Shown here: positions 26,821 through 36,400 of the stretch, piece by piece
How the letters are laid out: the number at the start of each line of letters is the position of its first letter
How positions within the stretch are numbered: the stretch's first letter is position 1
Origin: Georgenia sp. EYE_87
Lineage (GTDB): Bacteria > Actinomycetota > Actinomycetes > Actinomycetales > Actinomycetaceae
Direction of reading: 5' to 3'
Length of the DNA: 64,000 bases
NCBI RefSeq assembly: GCF_023148685.1
Contig: NZ_JAHXNL010000002.1
Coordinates: 62,001 to 126,000 of the forward strand
The notes under the pieces: model-generated
Database searches by the model: none
Told to the model about the DNA's origin: nothing
Seen by the model: the letters and a program-made list of their open reading frames with translations, nothing else
Position numbers and translations under genes: made by a program

Positions 26821-27540
26821 GTGATGTCAGTCACCTCTCCCGGCGAAATGCCCGACGTCGACGCCGCCCCGGACGGCCGTGCCACGCGGTGGGCGGACCA
26901 CCGTGCCGCGCGCCGTGACGAGCTCGTCCGCGCCGCCCGGCGCGCGGTGCACCATCGCGGGCCCGACCTGTCGATGGACGACATCGCCACCGAGATCGGC
27001 ACCTCGAAGTCGATCCTCTACCGGTACTTCGCCGACAAGACCGGCCTTCAGGTGGCGGTCGGGCAGGCGGTGCTCGGCCGCATGCGCGACGCGCTCGAGG
27101 AGGCCGCGGCGCAGGCCGGCGGACCGCGGGAGCGGATCTCCGCCATGGTCGGCGTCTACCTCGAGATGGTCGACGCCTCCCCGCACGTGTACGCCTTCGT
27201 CACCCGGCCGGAGGCCACCGCGGGCGAGGTGCGCGGCTTCGTCGCCGAGGTCGCCGACCTCGTCACCGAGGCCGTCCTGCCCGCCCTCCGGGGCGACGGT
27301 CCCCACGGCGGCACCGAGGTGGAGGAGTCGACCCTGGTCGCGGCCCGTCTCTGGGCGGCCGGCGTGGTGGGCCTGGTCCGCGGCGCGGTCGACCTCTGGC
27401 TCGGGAACCGCCTGGCCCAGACCGACGCCCCCGACGTGGGGCGCGTGCCCCGCCAGGCGCTCGCCATGCACCTGTCCGACTGGCTCTGGGACGGCGCCGT
27501 CGGCGTCCTGCGCAGGGCCCGGCAGAGCCGGGGCGGCTGA
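26821..27540 (+). CDS. TetR-family regulator of the lipid block
   Basis: A 239-residue protein with an N-terminal TetR domain (about residues 25-75; RDELVRAARRAVHHRGPDLS, then MDDIATEIGTSKSILYRYFA) and a C-terminal ligand domain. It lies between the thiolase operon and the acyl-CoA oxidase-like gene, so an acyl-CoA ligand is plausible. GTG 26821 is chosen from the -10 spacing. ATG 26824 is the next codon and equally possible. The oxidase-like gene follows 76 nt downstream on the same strand and may share the transcript. Family certain, ligand inferred. Confidence 0.9.
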   Translation: MMSVTSPGEMPDVDAAPDGRATRWADHRAARRDELVRAARRAVHHRGPDLSMDDIATEIGTSKSILYRYFADKTGLQVAVGQAVLGRMRDALEEAAAQAGGPRERISAMVGVYLEMVDASPHVYAFVTRPEATAGEVRGFVAEVADLVTEAVLPALRGDGPHGGTEVEESTLVAARLWAAGVVGLVRGAVDLWLGNRLAQTDAPDVGRVPRQALAMHLSDWLWDGAVGVLRRARQSRGG

Positions 27541-27616
27541 CCCCGCGACCCGGCCGCCCACCCGCACCCGCCCGACCACCACGAACTGAGCACGACGACG
27601 TGAGACGGAGACCCCG

Positions 27617-29770
27617 ATGACCACGACCTCGCCCGCCCGCCGACCCGGCCCCGTCACCCCAGCGGCGCCGACGACGCCGCTGCCGCCCAGTCCGGGCGCC
27701 GCCCGCACCCCCGAGGAGCGGCTCGACGTCAACGCGCTCGGCCGCCTGCTCGACGGGCGCTGGTGGGAGCTGCGCCGTCGGGCCCGCGACCTCGCCCTCG
27801 ACCCCGAGCTGCAGAAGATCGAGGGACTGCCGACGGCGGAGCACCGAGAGCGCGTGCTCCGCCAGCTCCACCGGCTCGTCGAGACGGGCGAGGTGCTGCG
27901 CGCCTTCCCGACCGAGCTCGGCGGTCAGGACGACCCGGGCGGGAACATCGCGGGCTTCGAGGAGCTCGCGGTGGCGGACCCGTCTCTGCAGATCAAGGGC
28001 GGGGTCCAGTGGGGGCTCTTCGGCTCCGCCGTGCTGCACCTCGGCAGCGAGGAGCACCACCGCCGCTTCCTGCCCGGGATCATGGACCTGTCCGTGCCCG
28101 GCTGCTTCGCGATGACGGAGATCGGCCACGGCTCGGACGTCTCCTCGATCGCCACCACGGCCACGTACGACGCGCAGACCGAGGAGTTCGTGATCCACAC
28201 GCCGATCACGGCCGCGCGCAAGGAGTACATCGGCAACGCGGCCCTGCACGGGCGCGCCGCCGTCGTCTTCGCCCAGCTGGTCACCCGCGGCGTCAACCAC
28301 GGCGTGCACGCCTTCTACGTCCCGCTGCGCGAGGACGACGGCGAGGGCGGGCTGCGCTTCCTGCCCGGCGTGGCGGGGGAGGACGACGGCCACAAGGGCG
28401 GGCTCAACGGCGTGGACAACGGCCGCCTGTGGTTCGAGCACGTGCGGGTGCCGCGGACCAACCTGCTCAACCGGTACGGCGACGTCGCCCCGGACGGCAC
28501 CTACTCCTCCCCGATCGAGAGCCCCGGCCGGCGGTTCTTCACCATGCTCGGCACGCTCGTCCAGGGCCGGGTGTCGCTGTCCGGCGCCGCCGTCGGCGTC
28601 TCGAAGATGGCGCTCGCGATCGCAATCCGCTACGGCGACGAGCGCCGCCAGTTCACCGGCGCCGACGAGCACGCCGAGGTGGTGCTGCTCGACTACCAGC
28701 AGCACCAGCGCCGACTCCTGCCGCTGCTCGCACGGACCTACGCCGCCACCTTCGCCCAGGCCGAGCTCCTCGAGCGCTTCCACGGCATCTTCGCCGGGCA
28801 CCACGACACCGACGAGGACCGGCAGGACCTCGAGACGCTCGCGGCGGCCGCCAAGCCGCTGACCACCTGGCTCGCGCTCGAGACGCTCCAGGAGGCGCGC
28901 GAGGCCTGCGGCGGAGCGGGGTTCATGGCCGAGAACCGCCTCGTGGGCCTGCGCCAGGACATGGACGTCTACGTCACGTTCGAGGGCGACAACAACGTGC
29001 TGCTCCAGCTCGTCGGCAAGCGGCTGCTCACCGACTACGGCAAGGAGCTGGCGAAGGTCGACATCGCCGGCGCGGCCCGGTACGTCGCCGCCCGCGCCGC
29101 GGACATGACGCTGCACCGCACGCCGCTGCGCCGGGCCGCGCAGTCCATCAGGGACACCGGCTCCCGGGCCCGCTCGGCCGGGCACCTGCGCGCGGCCGAC
29201 ACCCAGCGCGAGCTGCTCGAGGACCGTGTCGAGGCGATGGTCGAGGAGATCGCCGGCGCGCTGCGGCCGGCCCGCAAGGCCTCGCCCGTGGAGGCGGCGG
29301 CCCTGTTCAACGCACACCAGCACGAGCTCATCGAGGCCGCGCGCGCCCACGCCGAGCTGCTGCAGTGGGAGGCCTTCACCGCCGCCCTGCCGCGCGTGCG
29401 CGACGAGCGGACCCGCGAGGTGCTCACCACCCTGCGCGACCTGTTCGGCCTCACGCTCATCGAGAAGAACCTCGCCTGGTACCTGATGAACGGGCGCATC
29501 TCGGCGCAGCGGGCCAGGACGGTCACGAGCTACGTCGACCGGCTGCTGGTGCGGCTGCGCCCGCACGCGGTGGACCTCGTGGACGCCTTCGGGTACTCAG
29601 CCGGGCACCTGCGCGCGACCATCGCGACCGGTGTGGAGAAGGAGCGGCAGGACGAGGCCCGGGAGTACTTCCGGCGGCGCCGCGCGGTCGGGCAGGAGCC
29701 CATCAACGAGAAGGTCCTGCACGCCTCGCAGCAGCGAGCGGGGCTCGCGGAGGCGTCCTCGGCGGACTGA
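27617..29770 (+). CDS. Acyl-CoA oxidase/dehydrogenase-like flavoenzyme
   Basis: The 717-residue protein is longer than ordinary acyl-CoA dehydrogenases (about 380-600) and matches acyl-CoA oxidase layout. It has an N-terminal alpha domain and CFAMTEIGHGSDVSSIATTA at the FAD/middle domain junction. A long C-terminal helical domain carries EACGGAGFMAENRLVGLRQD and VTFEGDNNVLLQLVGKRLL. It oxidises acyl-CoA to enoyl-CoA and, if a true oxidase, passes electrons to O2. The same-strand TetR gene and divergent thiolase, reductase and hydratase would complete a beta-oxidation-like set. ATG 27617 has GGAGA about 7 nt upstream. Oxidase versus dehydrogenase needs biochemistry. Confidence 0.9.
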   Translation: MTTTSPARRPGPVTPAAPTTPLPPSPGAARTPEERLDVNALGRLLDGRWWELRRRARDLALDPELQKIEGLPTAEHRERVLRQLHRLVETGEVLRAFPTELGGQDDPGGNIAGFEELAVADPSLQIKGGVQWGLFGSAVLHLGSEEHHRRFLPGIMDLSVPGCFAMTEIGHGSDVSSIATTATYDAQTEEFVIHTPITAARKEYIGNAALHGRAAVVFAQLVTRGVNHGVHAFYVPLREDDGEGGLRFLPGVAGEDDGHKGGLNGVDNGRLWFEHVRVPRTNLLNRYGDVAPDGTYSSPIESPGRRFFTMLGTLVQGRVSLSGAAVGVSKMALAIAIRYGDERRQFTGADEHAEVVLLDYQQHQRRLLPLLARTYAATFAQAELLERFHGIFAGHHDTDEDRQDLETLAAAAKPLTTWLALETLQEAREACGGAGFMAENRLVGLRQDMDVYVTFEGDNNVLLQLVGKRLLTDYGKELAKVDIAGAARYVAARAADMTLHRTPLRRAAQSIRDTGSRARSAGHLRAADTQRELLEDRVEAMVEEIAGALRPARKASPVEAAALFNAHQHELIEAARAHAELLQWEAFTAALPRVRDERTREVLTTLRDLFGLTLIEKNLAWYLMNGRISAQRARTVTSYVDRLLVRLRPHAVDLVDAFGYSAGHLRATIATGVEKERQDEAREYFRRRRAVGQEPINEKVLHASQQRAGLAEASSAD

Positions 29771-29926
29771 GGTCCCAGCGGGCCTGCCGTCTGACGTCGG
29801 TGTTCTGTGCGCCGTCGGTCTGCCGTCCGCTGTCGGTGCTCCGCGTGCCGTCGGACCCGTCGCGCGCCGTCGGACCGGCCGCGCGCCCTCGGACCCCCAC
29901 TGCCGCTGACCATGAAGTGCTCCTGA

Positions 29927-29960
29927 GCAGGTGAAGTCGGCTCAGGACGACTTCATCTGC
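29927..29960. terminator. Hairpin downstream of the acyl-CoA oxidase-like gene
   Basis: GCAGGTGAAGTCG (29927-29939) pairs with 29948-29960 over 13 positions with one G-T wobble, loop 8 nt. It lies about 157 nt beyond the stop, after degenerate CGCGCGCCGTCGGACC repeats (29850-29900). Confidence 0.55.
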
Positions 29961-29984
29961 GCAAGACGACTTAGCAGTCGATCG

Positions 29985-30128
29985 TCGGGCGGCGGACGTG
30001 CCGGGCGGCGGACGTGCCGGGCGGCGGACGTGCCGGGCGGCGGACGTGCCGGGCGGCGGACGTGCCGGGCGGCGGACGTGCCGGGCGGCGGACGTGCCGG
30101 GCGGCGGACGTGCCGGGCGGCGGTCGTG
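29985..30128. repeat. 16-bp tandem repeat, nine copies (VNTR)
   Basis: Nine head-to-tail copies of CCGGGCGGCGGACGTG (first and last with one change) end 13 nt before the -10 of the phosphopantetheinyl transferase gene. Sixteen is not a multiple of three, so the run is not coding, although open frames cross it. Confidence 0.93.
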
Positions 30129-30141
30129 CCGGGCCGCGCGG

Positions 30142-30147
30142 GAGGAT
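30142..30147 (+). promoter_or_regulatory. Leaderless-type -10 (GAGGAT) of the phosphopantetheinyl transferase gene
   Basis: GAGGAT ends 6 nt before ATG 30154. The upstream -35 position falls inside the last 16-bp repeats, so repeat number could alter promoter context. Confidence 0.5.
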
Positions 30148-30153
30148 GGGCGC

Positions 30154-31062
30154 ATGGAACCGGCGGTGGTCGACGTGTGGCTGCTTCCGCGGCCCACGGC
30201 GCTGCCGCCGCTCACCTGGCTCGATGACGCCGAACGGCGCCGGGCAGCCGCGCTCCCGCCCGATCGGGCGGTCGAGTTCGTCGCGGCACGCCGGCTGCTG
30301 CGGGCCGTGCTCGGTCGGCGGTTCCATGCGCCGCCCGGCCAGGTGCGCCTCATCGCTAGGTGCTCCCGGTGCGGCGGCCCGCACGGGCAGGTCCGAGTGG
30401 TGCCGGGCCCGAAGGCGGAGGGCAGGCCCGGACCGGACCTGGCGGCCGCAGGCGTGGTGCTTCAGTGCCATGTCAGCATCAGCAGGGCGGGGCCGCTGAT
30501 CGCGGTGGCGACGGCGGAGCTGCCGGTCGGCGTCGACGTCGAGTCGGTGGACGCCGTCAGCGCCGCGCCGGTGGCCGACGTCGCGCTTTCCGCCGCTGAG
30601 CGGGATCGCCACTCGCTGCTGCCCCGGAAGGACAGGCCGACCGACCTCGCCCGGACGTGGGCGCGGAAGGAGGCCGTGCTCAAGGTGCTCGGCACAGGGC
30701 TCGAGCTCGACCCGTCGTCGTTCACCGTGACGTGCCCGGTCACCGCTGTGGACGCGCCCGGTGGTGCCCTGGCCGTCGCCGTCGCCGACCTGGCGCCAGG
30801 GAGTGGAGGCGACGCCGCGAGCCTCGGCGCCGGCCTGCCTCGGGAGAGCGCCGCTGACGGGGAAGTCGCCGGGGGTGACGTCCGTGAGGCGCCCGACGCG
30901 CGGGGGGCGGGGTACGCGTGGGACGCCGAGAACGTGGTGGGCGCGGTGGCGGTCGTCGGCGCGGCCCGGCCCTCGGTCCGTGTCCACGACGGCGGGGCCG
31001 TGCTCGCCCGGGCCAGCTGGACCGCGGCACGCACCCCGCGGACGTTGCCCCCTTGCACGTGA
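30154..31062 (+). CDS. 4'-phosphopantetheinyl transferase, Sfp type
   Basis: The 302-residue protein transfers 4'-phosphopantetheine from CoA to the serine of carrier domains. The two core motifs are present: PVGVDVESVD (near residue 125, Mg-binding) and TWARKEAVLKVLGTGLELD (near residue 170). N-terminal FVAARRLLRAVLGRRF is the usual entry helix. The tail of about 100 residues is low-complexity. It lies about 2.4 kb from the nearest end of the Pls-like NRPS, whose T domain is its natural target. ATG 30154 fits the leaderless -10, and a longer frame through the VNTR is rejected. Family secure, target inferred. Confidence 0.93.
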   Translation: MEPAVVDVWLLPRPTALPPLTWLDDAERRRAAALPPDRAVEFVAARRLLRAVLGRRFHAPPGQVRLIARCSRCGGPHGQVRVVPGPKAEGRPGPDLAAAGVVLQCHVSISRAGPLIAVATAELPVGVDVESVDAVSAAPVADVALSAAERDRHSLLPRKDRPTDLARTWARKEAVLKVLGTGLELDPSSFTVTCPVTAVDAPGGALAVAVADLAPGSGGDAASLGAGLPRESAADGEVAGGDVREAPDARGAGYAWDAENVVGAVAVVGAARPSVRVHDGGAVLARASWTAARTPRTLPPCT

Positions 31063-31210
31063 GCCCGCACCGGGAGTCGTTGGCCCCGGGTCGTGAGGCG
31101 CACCGAGGGTCGTCGGCCCCGGGGCTTGAGGCCGTGCCGGGGGTCGTCGGCCCCGGGTCGTGAGGCCGCACCGAGGGACGTTGGCCCCTGGCCCTGAGCC
31201 CGCACCGCAC
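31061..31210. repeat. About 34-bp degenerate tandem repeat, 4.4 copies
   Basis: Units start at 31061, 31095, 31128, 31162 and 31196 and share GAGGCCGCACCGAGGGTCGT-like starts and GGCCCCGGG. They fill the gap between the phosphopantetheinyl transferase and MBL genes and begin at the stop codon of the former. Confidence 0.85.
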
Positions 31211-31237
31211 GCACCATGGTGCGGGGAGGTGGTGCCC

Positions 31238-32131
31238 ATGGCCGGGCAGGTCGCGCGAGAGATCGCCCCGGGCGTCCACATGCTCACCCTCGGACGCGGC
31301 GTCGCGGCCTCGAACGCCTACCTCGTGCGCTCGGCCGACGGAACCTGCGTGCTGATCGACGCAGGGTGGCGCGGCAGCGCCCGGGCCATCGACGCGGCGG
31401 CCCGGCAGCTGCTCGGAACGGGCACGCGGCCGGCGGCGATCCTCCTCACCCACATCCACCCGGACCACTCCGGAGCGGCCGGGGCACTCGCCCGCGGGTG
31501 GGGGGTGCCGGTCTACGCCCACGCCGACGAGGTCGTGATGGCGGCGGGACGGTACCTGCCCGAGCGCTCGATGCCGCTCGACAGGTGGCTGGTGGTCCCG
31601 CTGATGAACCTGCTGCCCGCGCGGCGGCGCGCGGCCGTCGAGGCGGCCGGCGACATCACCGACGTCGTTCGCCCGCTGGACCCCTCCGGCGCCGTGCCGG
31701 GGCTGCCGGACTGGGAGTACGTCCCCACGCCCGGCCACACCCCGGGCCACGTCGCGTACCTGCGCCGGGCCGACGGCGTCCTGGTCTCTGGCGATGCGGT
31801 CCTCACCGTGGACCTGAACTCCCTGGTCGGGGCCGTCTCCGGCCGCCGGCGGCTCGCGGGCCCGCCCCGCGTGACCACGTGGGACCGTGCGGCGGCCCAG
31901 CGGTCTGTCGAGTCGGTCGCGGCCCTGAACCCCCGGGTGCTCGCACCGGGGCACGGACCCCCGCTCGCCCTCGGGACCGCCCGCGCCCTGCACGCGTTGG
32001 CCCGACGGCCATGGGCGGCGTCCCGGACGGTGCGCGGGACCGTCCGGCCGGCGCCCGGGCGAGGCGTCCCCGGACTGCTCCGGTCGCCCGGGGCGCTGCG
32101 GCCGGCCCGGCCGGAGGGGCGTTGCTGCTGA
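31238..32131 (+). CDS. MBL-fold metallo-hydrolase
   Basis: The 297-residue protein has the metallo-beta-lactamase fold motif LLTHIHPDHSGAAGAL (THxHxDH, near residue 70). PTPGHTPGHVAYLRR supplies the next zinc His, SGDAVL the bridging Asp, and LAPGHGPPL the last His. The ligand set is that of general glyoxalase II-like hydrolases. No signal peptide or transmembrane segment is visible. ATG 31238 has GGAGGT 8 nt upstream, and GTG 31232 is possible. It is convergent with the M1 peptidase (2-nt gap) and may belong to the NRPS neighbourhood, but its role is not readable. The final 50 residues are Arg/Pro/Gly-rich. Confidence 0.87.
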   Translation: MAGQVAREIAPGVHMLTLGRGVAASNAYLVRSADGTCVLIDAGWRGSARAIDAAARQLLGTGTRPAAILLTHIHPDHSGAAGALARGWGVPVYAHADEVVMAAGRYLPERSMPLDRWLVVPLMNLLPARRRAAVEAAGDITDVVRPLDPSGAVPGLPDWEYVPTPGHTPGHVAYLRRADGVLVSGDAVLTVDLNSLVGAVSGRRRLAGPPRVTTWDRAAAQRSVESVAALNPRVLAPGHGPPLALGTARALHALARRPWAASRTVRGTVRPAPGRGVPGLLRSPGALRPARPEGRCC

Positions 32132-32132
32132 C

Positions 32133-33446
32133 CTACAGGGCGGGCAGCTCGGCCGAGTCGAGCCAGCGCGTCAGCAGGGCGGCCGAGCGGGACGCGAGCG
32201 GCTCCCCGCCGGCGCGGGCGGCGTGCTCCTCCACCAGGTCCCGGAAGTCGTCGGTGTCCACGGCGCCGTAGCGGTGCCGCGCGGTCCAGTCCCGCACGAG
32301 GTCGAAGAAGACCTCGTCGCCGAGCACGGAGCGCAAGGCGTGCAGCGTGAGTGCGCCGCGCTTGTACACGCGGTCGTCGAAGATGTTCTCCGGGCCCGGG
32401 TCGGCCAGCACGAGGTCCTGCTCGAGCACGGCCAGCCGGGCGTGCCAGTTGCGGGCGAGGTCGGCGGCGCTGGCGTCGCCGGCGGCCTCGGACCACAACC
32501 ACTCGGCGTAGCAGGCGAACCCCTCGTTGAGCCAGATGTGCTGCCAGGAGCTCACCGAGACGGAGTTGCCGAACCACTGGTGGGCCAGCTCGTGCGGGAC
32601 GAGGCGCTCGCCGTCGTCGTCCGTGAGGTGGTTCGCCCCGAAGATGGAGACGCCCTGCGCCTCCACCGGGATCTCCAGGTCGTCGGCGGTGACCACGAGC
32701 GCGTAGCCCGCGAACGGGTACGGGCCGAACAGCCTCGTGAAGGTCCGCATGATCTTCCCGTGGTGCGCCAGCTGCCGCCGCGCGAGCTTCTTCAGCGACG
32801 GCGGCAGCACCGCGCGCTGCGGCACCGGGGAGGTTCCGAGCGACAGCTCCTCGTACGGGCCGATCTGCACCGTGGCCAGGTAGGCCGAGGTGGGGTGACG
32901 CTCCTCGTAGACCCACGTGGTCGTCGCGGCCCGGACCCGCCGGCCGGTCAGCTCGCCGTGGGCGAGCACGAAGTAGGGGGAGTCGACCGTGAGCGAGGTG
33001 CGGTAGGTCGCCTTGTCGGCCGGGTGGTCGTTGCACGGGAACCACGACGACGCGCCGGTGGGCTGGCTGGCGACCAGCGCGCCGTCCTCGAGCTCCTCCC
33101 AGCCGAGCGGGCCCCACGGGCTGGGCACCGGCCTGGGGTTGCCGGCGTAGCGGACGCTCACGTGCAGCTCCGACCCGGCGGCGGCGTCGTCGGCCAGCTT
33201 GATCACGAGCTTGCGGGCGCGGTGCCGGTACCGGCCGAGCCGGGCGCCGGTGACGGACACGTTCTCCACCGTGAAGCCGTTGAGGTCGAGGGAGATCTCG
33301 GAGAGCTGCTCGAGGGCGCGCAGCCGCAGGGTCGCGGTGCCGGCGAGCCGGTTCGCGGCCACCCGGTAGGTCAGGTCGAGGTCGTAGTGCTCGACCTGAA
33401 ACGCGTCGCTGCCGTGCGCGGGCCGGTACGGGTCGCGCGCCCTCAC
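32133..33446 (-). CDS. Small M1-family zinc metallopeptidase
   Basis: The 437-residue protein shows the zinc motif LVPHELAHQWFGNSVS, then HIWLNEGFA (HExxH-x18-E). VYKRGALTLHALR supplies the catalytic Tyr. Size is about half that of aminopeptidase N, so the long C-terminal domain is absent. The usual GAMEN exopeptidase motif is replaced by IPVEAQGVSIFG, keeping only the Glu. No signal peptide is visible. GTG 33446 overlaps the NRPS stop by 4 nt (GTGA), so the two are translationally coupled. Known epsilon-poly-lysine-degrading enzymes of producers are, as I recall, zinc aminopeptidases of this general type, so a polymer-trimming or protective role is plausible but unproven. Confidence 0.9.
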   Translation of the reverse strand: MRARDPYRPAHGSDAFQVEHYDLDLTYRVAANRLAGTATLRLRALEQLSEISLDLNGFTVENVSVTGARLGRYRHRARKLVIKLADDAAAGSELHVSVRYAGNPRPVPSPWGPLGWEELEDGALVASQPTGASSWFPCNDHPADKATYRTSLTVDSPYFVLAHGELTGRRVRAATTTWVYEERHPTSAYLATVQIGPYEELSLGTSPVPQRAVLPPSLKKLARRQLAHHGKIMRTFTRLFGPYPFAGYALVVTADDLEIPVEAQGVSIFGANHLTDDDGERLVPHELAHQWFGNSVSVSSWQHIWLNEGFACYAEWLWSEAAGDASAADLARNWHARLAVLEQDLVLADPGPENIFDDRVYKRGALTLHALRSVLGDEVFFDLVRDWTARHRYGAVDTDDFRDLVEEHAARAGGEPLASRSAALLTRWLDSAELPAL

Positions 33447-36400
33447 GAGGCAGCCCCGCCGTCGGCGGAGACCACGCGCGCCGCGCTGGAACCAGCGCGC
33501 GCCCCGGCGGAACTGGCAGCTGCCGCGGCGGGCTCGCGCCACGGGGAGATCGGGTTGCCGACCCACCGGGTGCCGGCCGGCACGGCCTCCCCGCGCATGA
33601 CGAGCGAGGACGGCCCGACGACGCTGTCCTCGCCGAGCGAGGCCGCGGGGAGGATCACCCCGTGCGGGCCGAGCGTGGCGCCCGCCCCGAGGGTGACGGT
33701 GTCCAGGCTCATGATGCGGTCGTGGAAGAGGTGCGTCTGGACCACGCAGCCCGGTCCGACGGAGGCGCCGTCGCCCAGCCGGACGAGATCGGCCTCGGGC
33801 AGCCAGTACGTCTGGCACCACACGCCGCGCCCGACGCGCGCCCCCATGCCCCGCAGCCACCACACCAGGGCGACGGTACCGGCGACGGCGTCGGCCAGCA
33901 GCGGGGCCGCGACGTACTCGGTGAAGGTGTCGGCGAGCTCGCCGCGCCACACGAACGAGCTCCACAGCGGGTGCTCGCCCGCCCGGATGCGACCGACGAG
34001 CAGCCACTTCGCCGCGATGGTGACGATCCCGGCGACGGCCCCGGTGACCAGCAGCACCACCCCGCCCAGCGCCGCCGCGGGGCCCCAGCCGAGCGCGAGC
34101 ACGAGCGCCTGCAGGGCCAGGAACGTCCCCAGCGCGAGGGTGCCGAGCACGAGCACCGGCACCACCCGGCAGGCCTCGACGAACGCCCGCGCCCGGCGCA
34201 GCCGCGCCGGCGGGGAGTAGGTGCGCTCGCCGTCGTCCAGGGTGGCGGCCCGCGGCAGCAGGACGGGCGGGCTGCCGATGTAGCTCGACCCCGCCCGCAC
34301 CTTGTGCGGGGCGGCGGAGAGGACGGCGACGAGGCCGTTCTTGGGCACGGTGCGGCCCGGTGCGGTCATGCCGGAGTTGCCGAGGAAGGCCCGGCGCCCG
34401 ACCTTCGCGCGCGCCACCCGCAGCCACCCGCCGCCGAGCTCGTAGCCTCCGACCATGGTGTCGTCGGCGAGGAACGCCCCGTCCTTGATCCGCATCATCT
34501 TCGGGATCCCGACGACGGTGGAGGCCTCGACGTCCCGGCCCACCTCGGCACCGAGCAGGCGGAGCCAGGCAGGTGTGAGCACCGAGGAGTAGATCGGGAA
34601 GAGCACGGTGCGGGCCGAGTCCATGACGCGCTCGGTGCACCAGGCCTGCCAGCCGACGCGCGAGTGCACGGGGTGGTAGCCGTCGCGCAGCCCGAGGCCG
34701 AGCAGCCGGACCACCACGACGACCACCGCGGCGTACCCGCCGAACGCGAGCACCGTGGCCGCCAGCCCCGCGGCCAGCGCCGGCCCGACGGCGGAGCCGA
34801 AGGTCGGCGCCTCCCGCACGGCAAGGCCCACCACGACCATGGCGGCGGCGACGACGAGCACCGGCAGCGCGCCCGTCACGGCTCCGGCGACGCCGAAGGC
34901 GAAGGTCCAGCGCCCCGGCCGGGCGGGCCGCTCGACGGGCCACGGGTGGCGGGCCGCGTGCACGCGCCGGGCGGGCGAGCCGGCCCAGTAGGCGTCCGCG
35001 TCGGTGCGGCCGTGGACCGCGGAGCCCGCCGCCACGTCCGTGCCGGCACCGACCCGGGCGCCGGGGTGGAGGACGCTGCGCGCGCCGACCGTCGCGCCGG
35101 GGCCCACCGTGACGCGGCCGACGTGGAGGACGTCGCCGTCGACCCAGTGGCCGGTGAGGTCGACCTCCGGCTCGACGGCGCACCCGCGGCCGAGCGTGAG
35201 CATCCCGGTGACCGGCGGGGCGGCGTGCAGCTCGACCTCGCGGCCCACCTTCGCCCCCAGCGCCCGGGCGTACAGGCCGATGTACGGTGCGGTCGCGGGC
35301 GTCACGGCGCCGAAGCCGTCGGCGAACCGTTCGGCCGCCCACAGCCGCAGGTGCACGGCGCCCCCGCGGGGGTAGCTGCCCGGCTGCAGCCCGGCGAGCA
35401 GCACCCGGGCGACGAGGGCGCTGACGCCCGTCCGGCCCACCGGCGAGACGGTGAGCACCCAGCCCGCGAGCACCCACCACCAGCACACCGGGGCCGCCCA
35501 CGGCACCTCCCACGCGGCCGCGAGGACGTTGTTGACCGCGGCCAGCGCCGTCAGCCAGCGCAGGGCGACGGCGGTGCGCAGCGGCACGAGGGCGAGCAGC
35601 TGCACGAGCTGGCTCCCGACCGGGACCGGCCGGACGATGCGCCCGGCGGCACCGGCCGCACCGGTTCGGGCCGCCGCGCCGGCGGCGCCGCCGGAGCCCA
35701 CGCCGCCGGAGCCCACGCCGCCGGAGCTCACACCGCCGGAGCTCACACCGCCGGCGGCGCCCCCGCTGGAGCCCCCGCCGTCGGGGCCCGGGCCGTCCCC
35801 GCCGTCGTCGCCCGCCGCGCGCGCTCGAGCGACGTCCGGCCAGCGCTCGTCGAGGTAGGCGGCGAGCGCCCCGACGGTGGGGTGACCGTAGACCTGCGCG
35901 ACGGTGACCTCGGGGTAGAGCGAGCGCACCGCCGAGACCAGCTGCGCCGCCGTCAGGGAGCTGCCGCCGCGGGCGAAGAAGTCGTCGTCGGCGTCGGTGG
36001 GGCGCACCCCGATGACCCGCTGCCACTGCTCGCCCACCCAGGCCGCGGTCCCCGTCAGCGTGGACTCCTGCTCCTGCAGGCCCGGCAGCGGCCAGGGCAG
36101 CGCGTCACGGTCGACCTTGCCGGAGGTCCGGGTGGGGATGTGGTCGACGACGGCAAGGAGCGGGACCATCGACTCCGGCAGCGCCTCGCGCAGGGCGTCC
36201 GCCAGCGCGGTGGTGTCGGCCCCGTCGGGGTCCGTGGGAACGACGTAGCCGACCAGGAGCGTGCTGCCCGACTCGGTGCGCCGGACCGCGGCCGCCGCCG
36301 CCGCCACCCCGTCGAGACCCAGCAGCGCCGCGTCGACCTCGCCGAGCTCGATGCGCCGCCCGTTGACCTTGACCTGGTCGTCGGCGCGCCCGACGAACAG

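Noticed and set aside
29985..30128. CRISPR array
   Set aside because: Repeats are head to tail with no spacers and only 16 bp long; no cas gene is near.
29998..30153. N-terminal extension of the phosphopantetheinyl transferase through the 16-bp repeats
   Set aside because: It encodes only a repetitive Gly/Arg/Ala peptide from a non-triplet repeat, and a -10 lies just before ATG 30154.
34495..34824. Short frames inside the NRPS gene
   Set aside because: They are shadows of the 33443-37585 reading frame, which has conserved motifs along its whole length.
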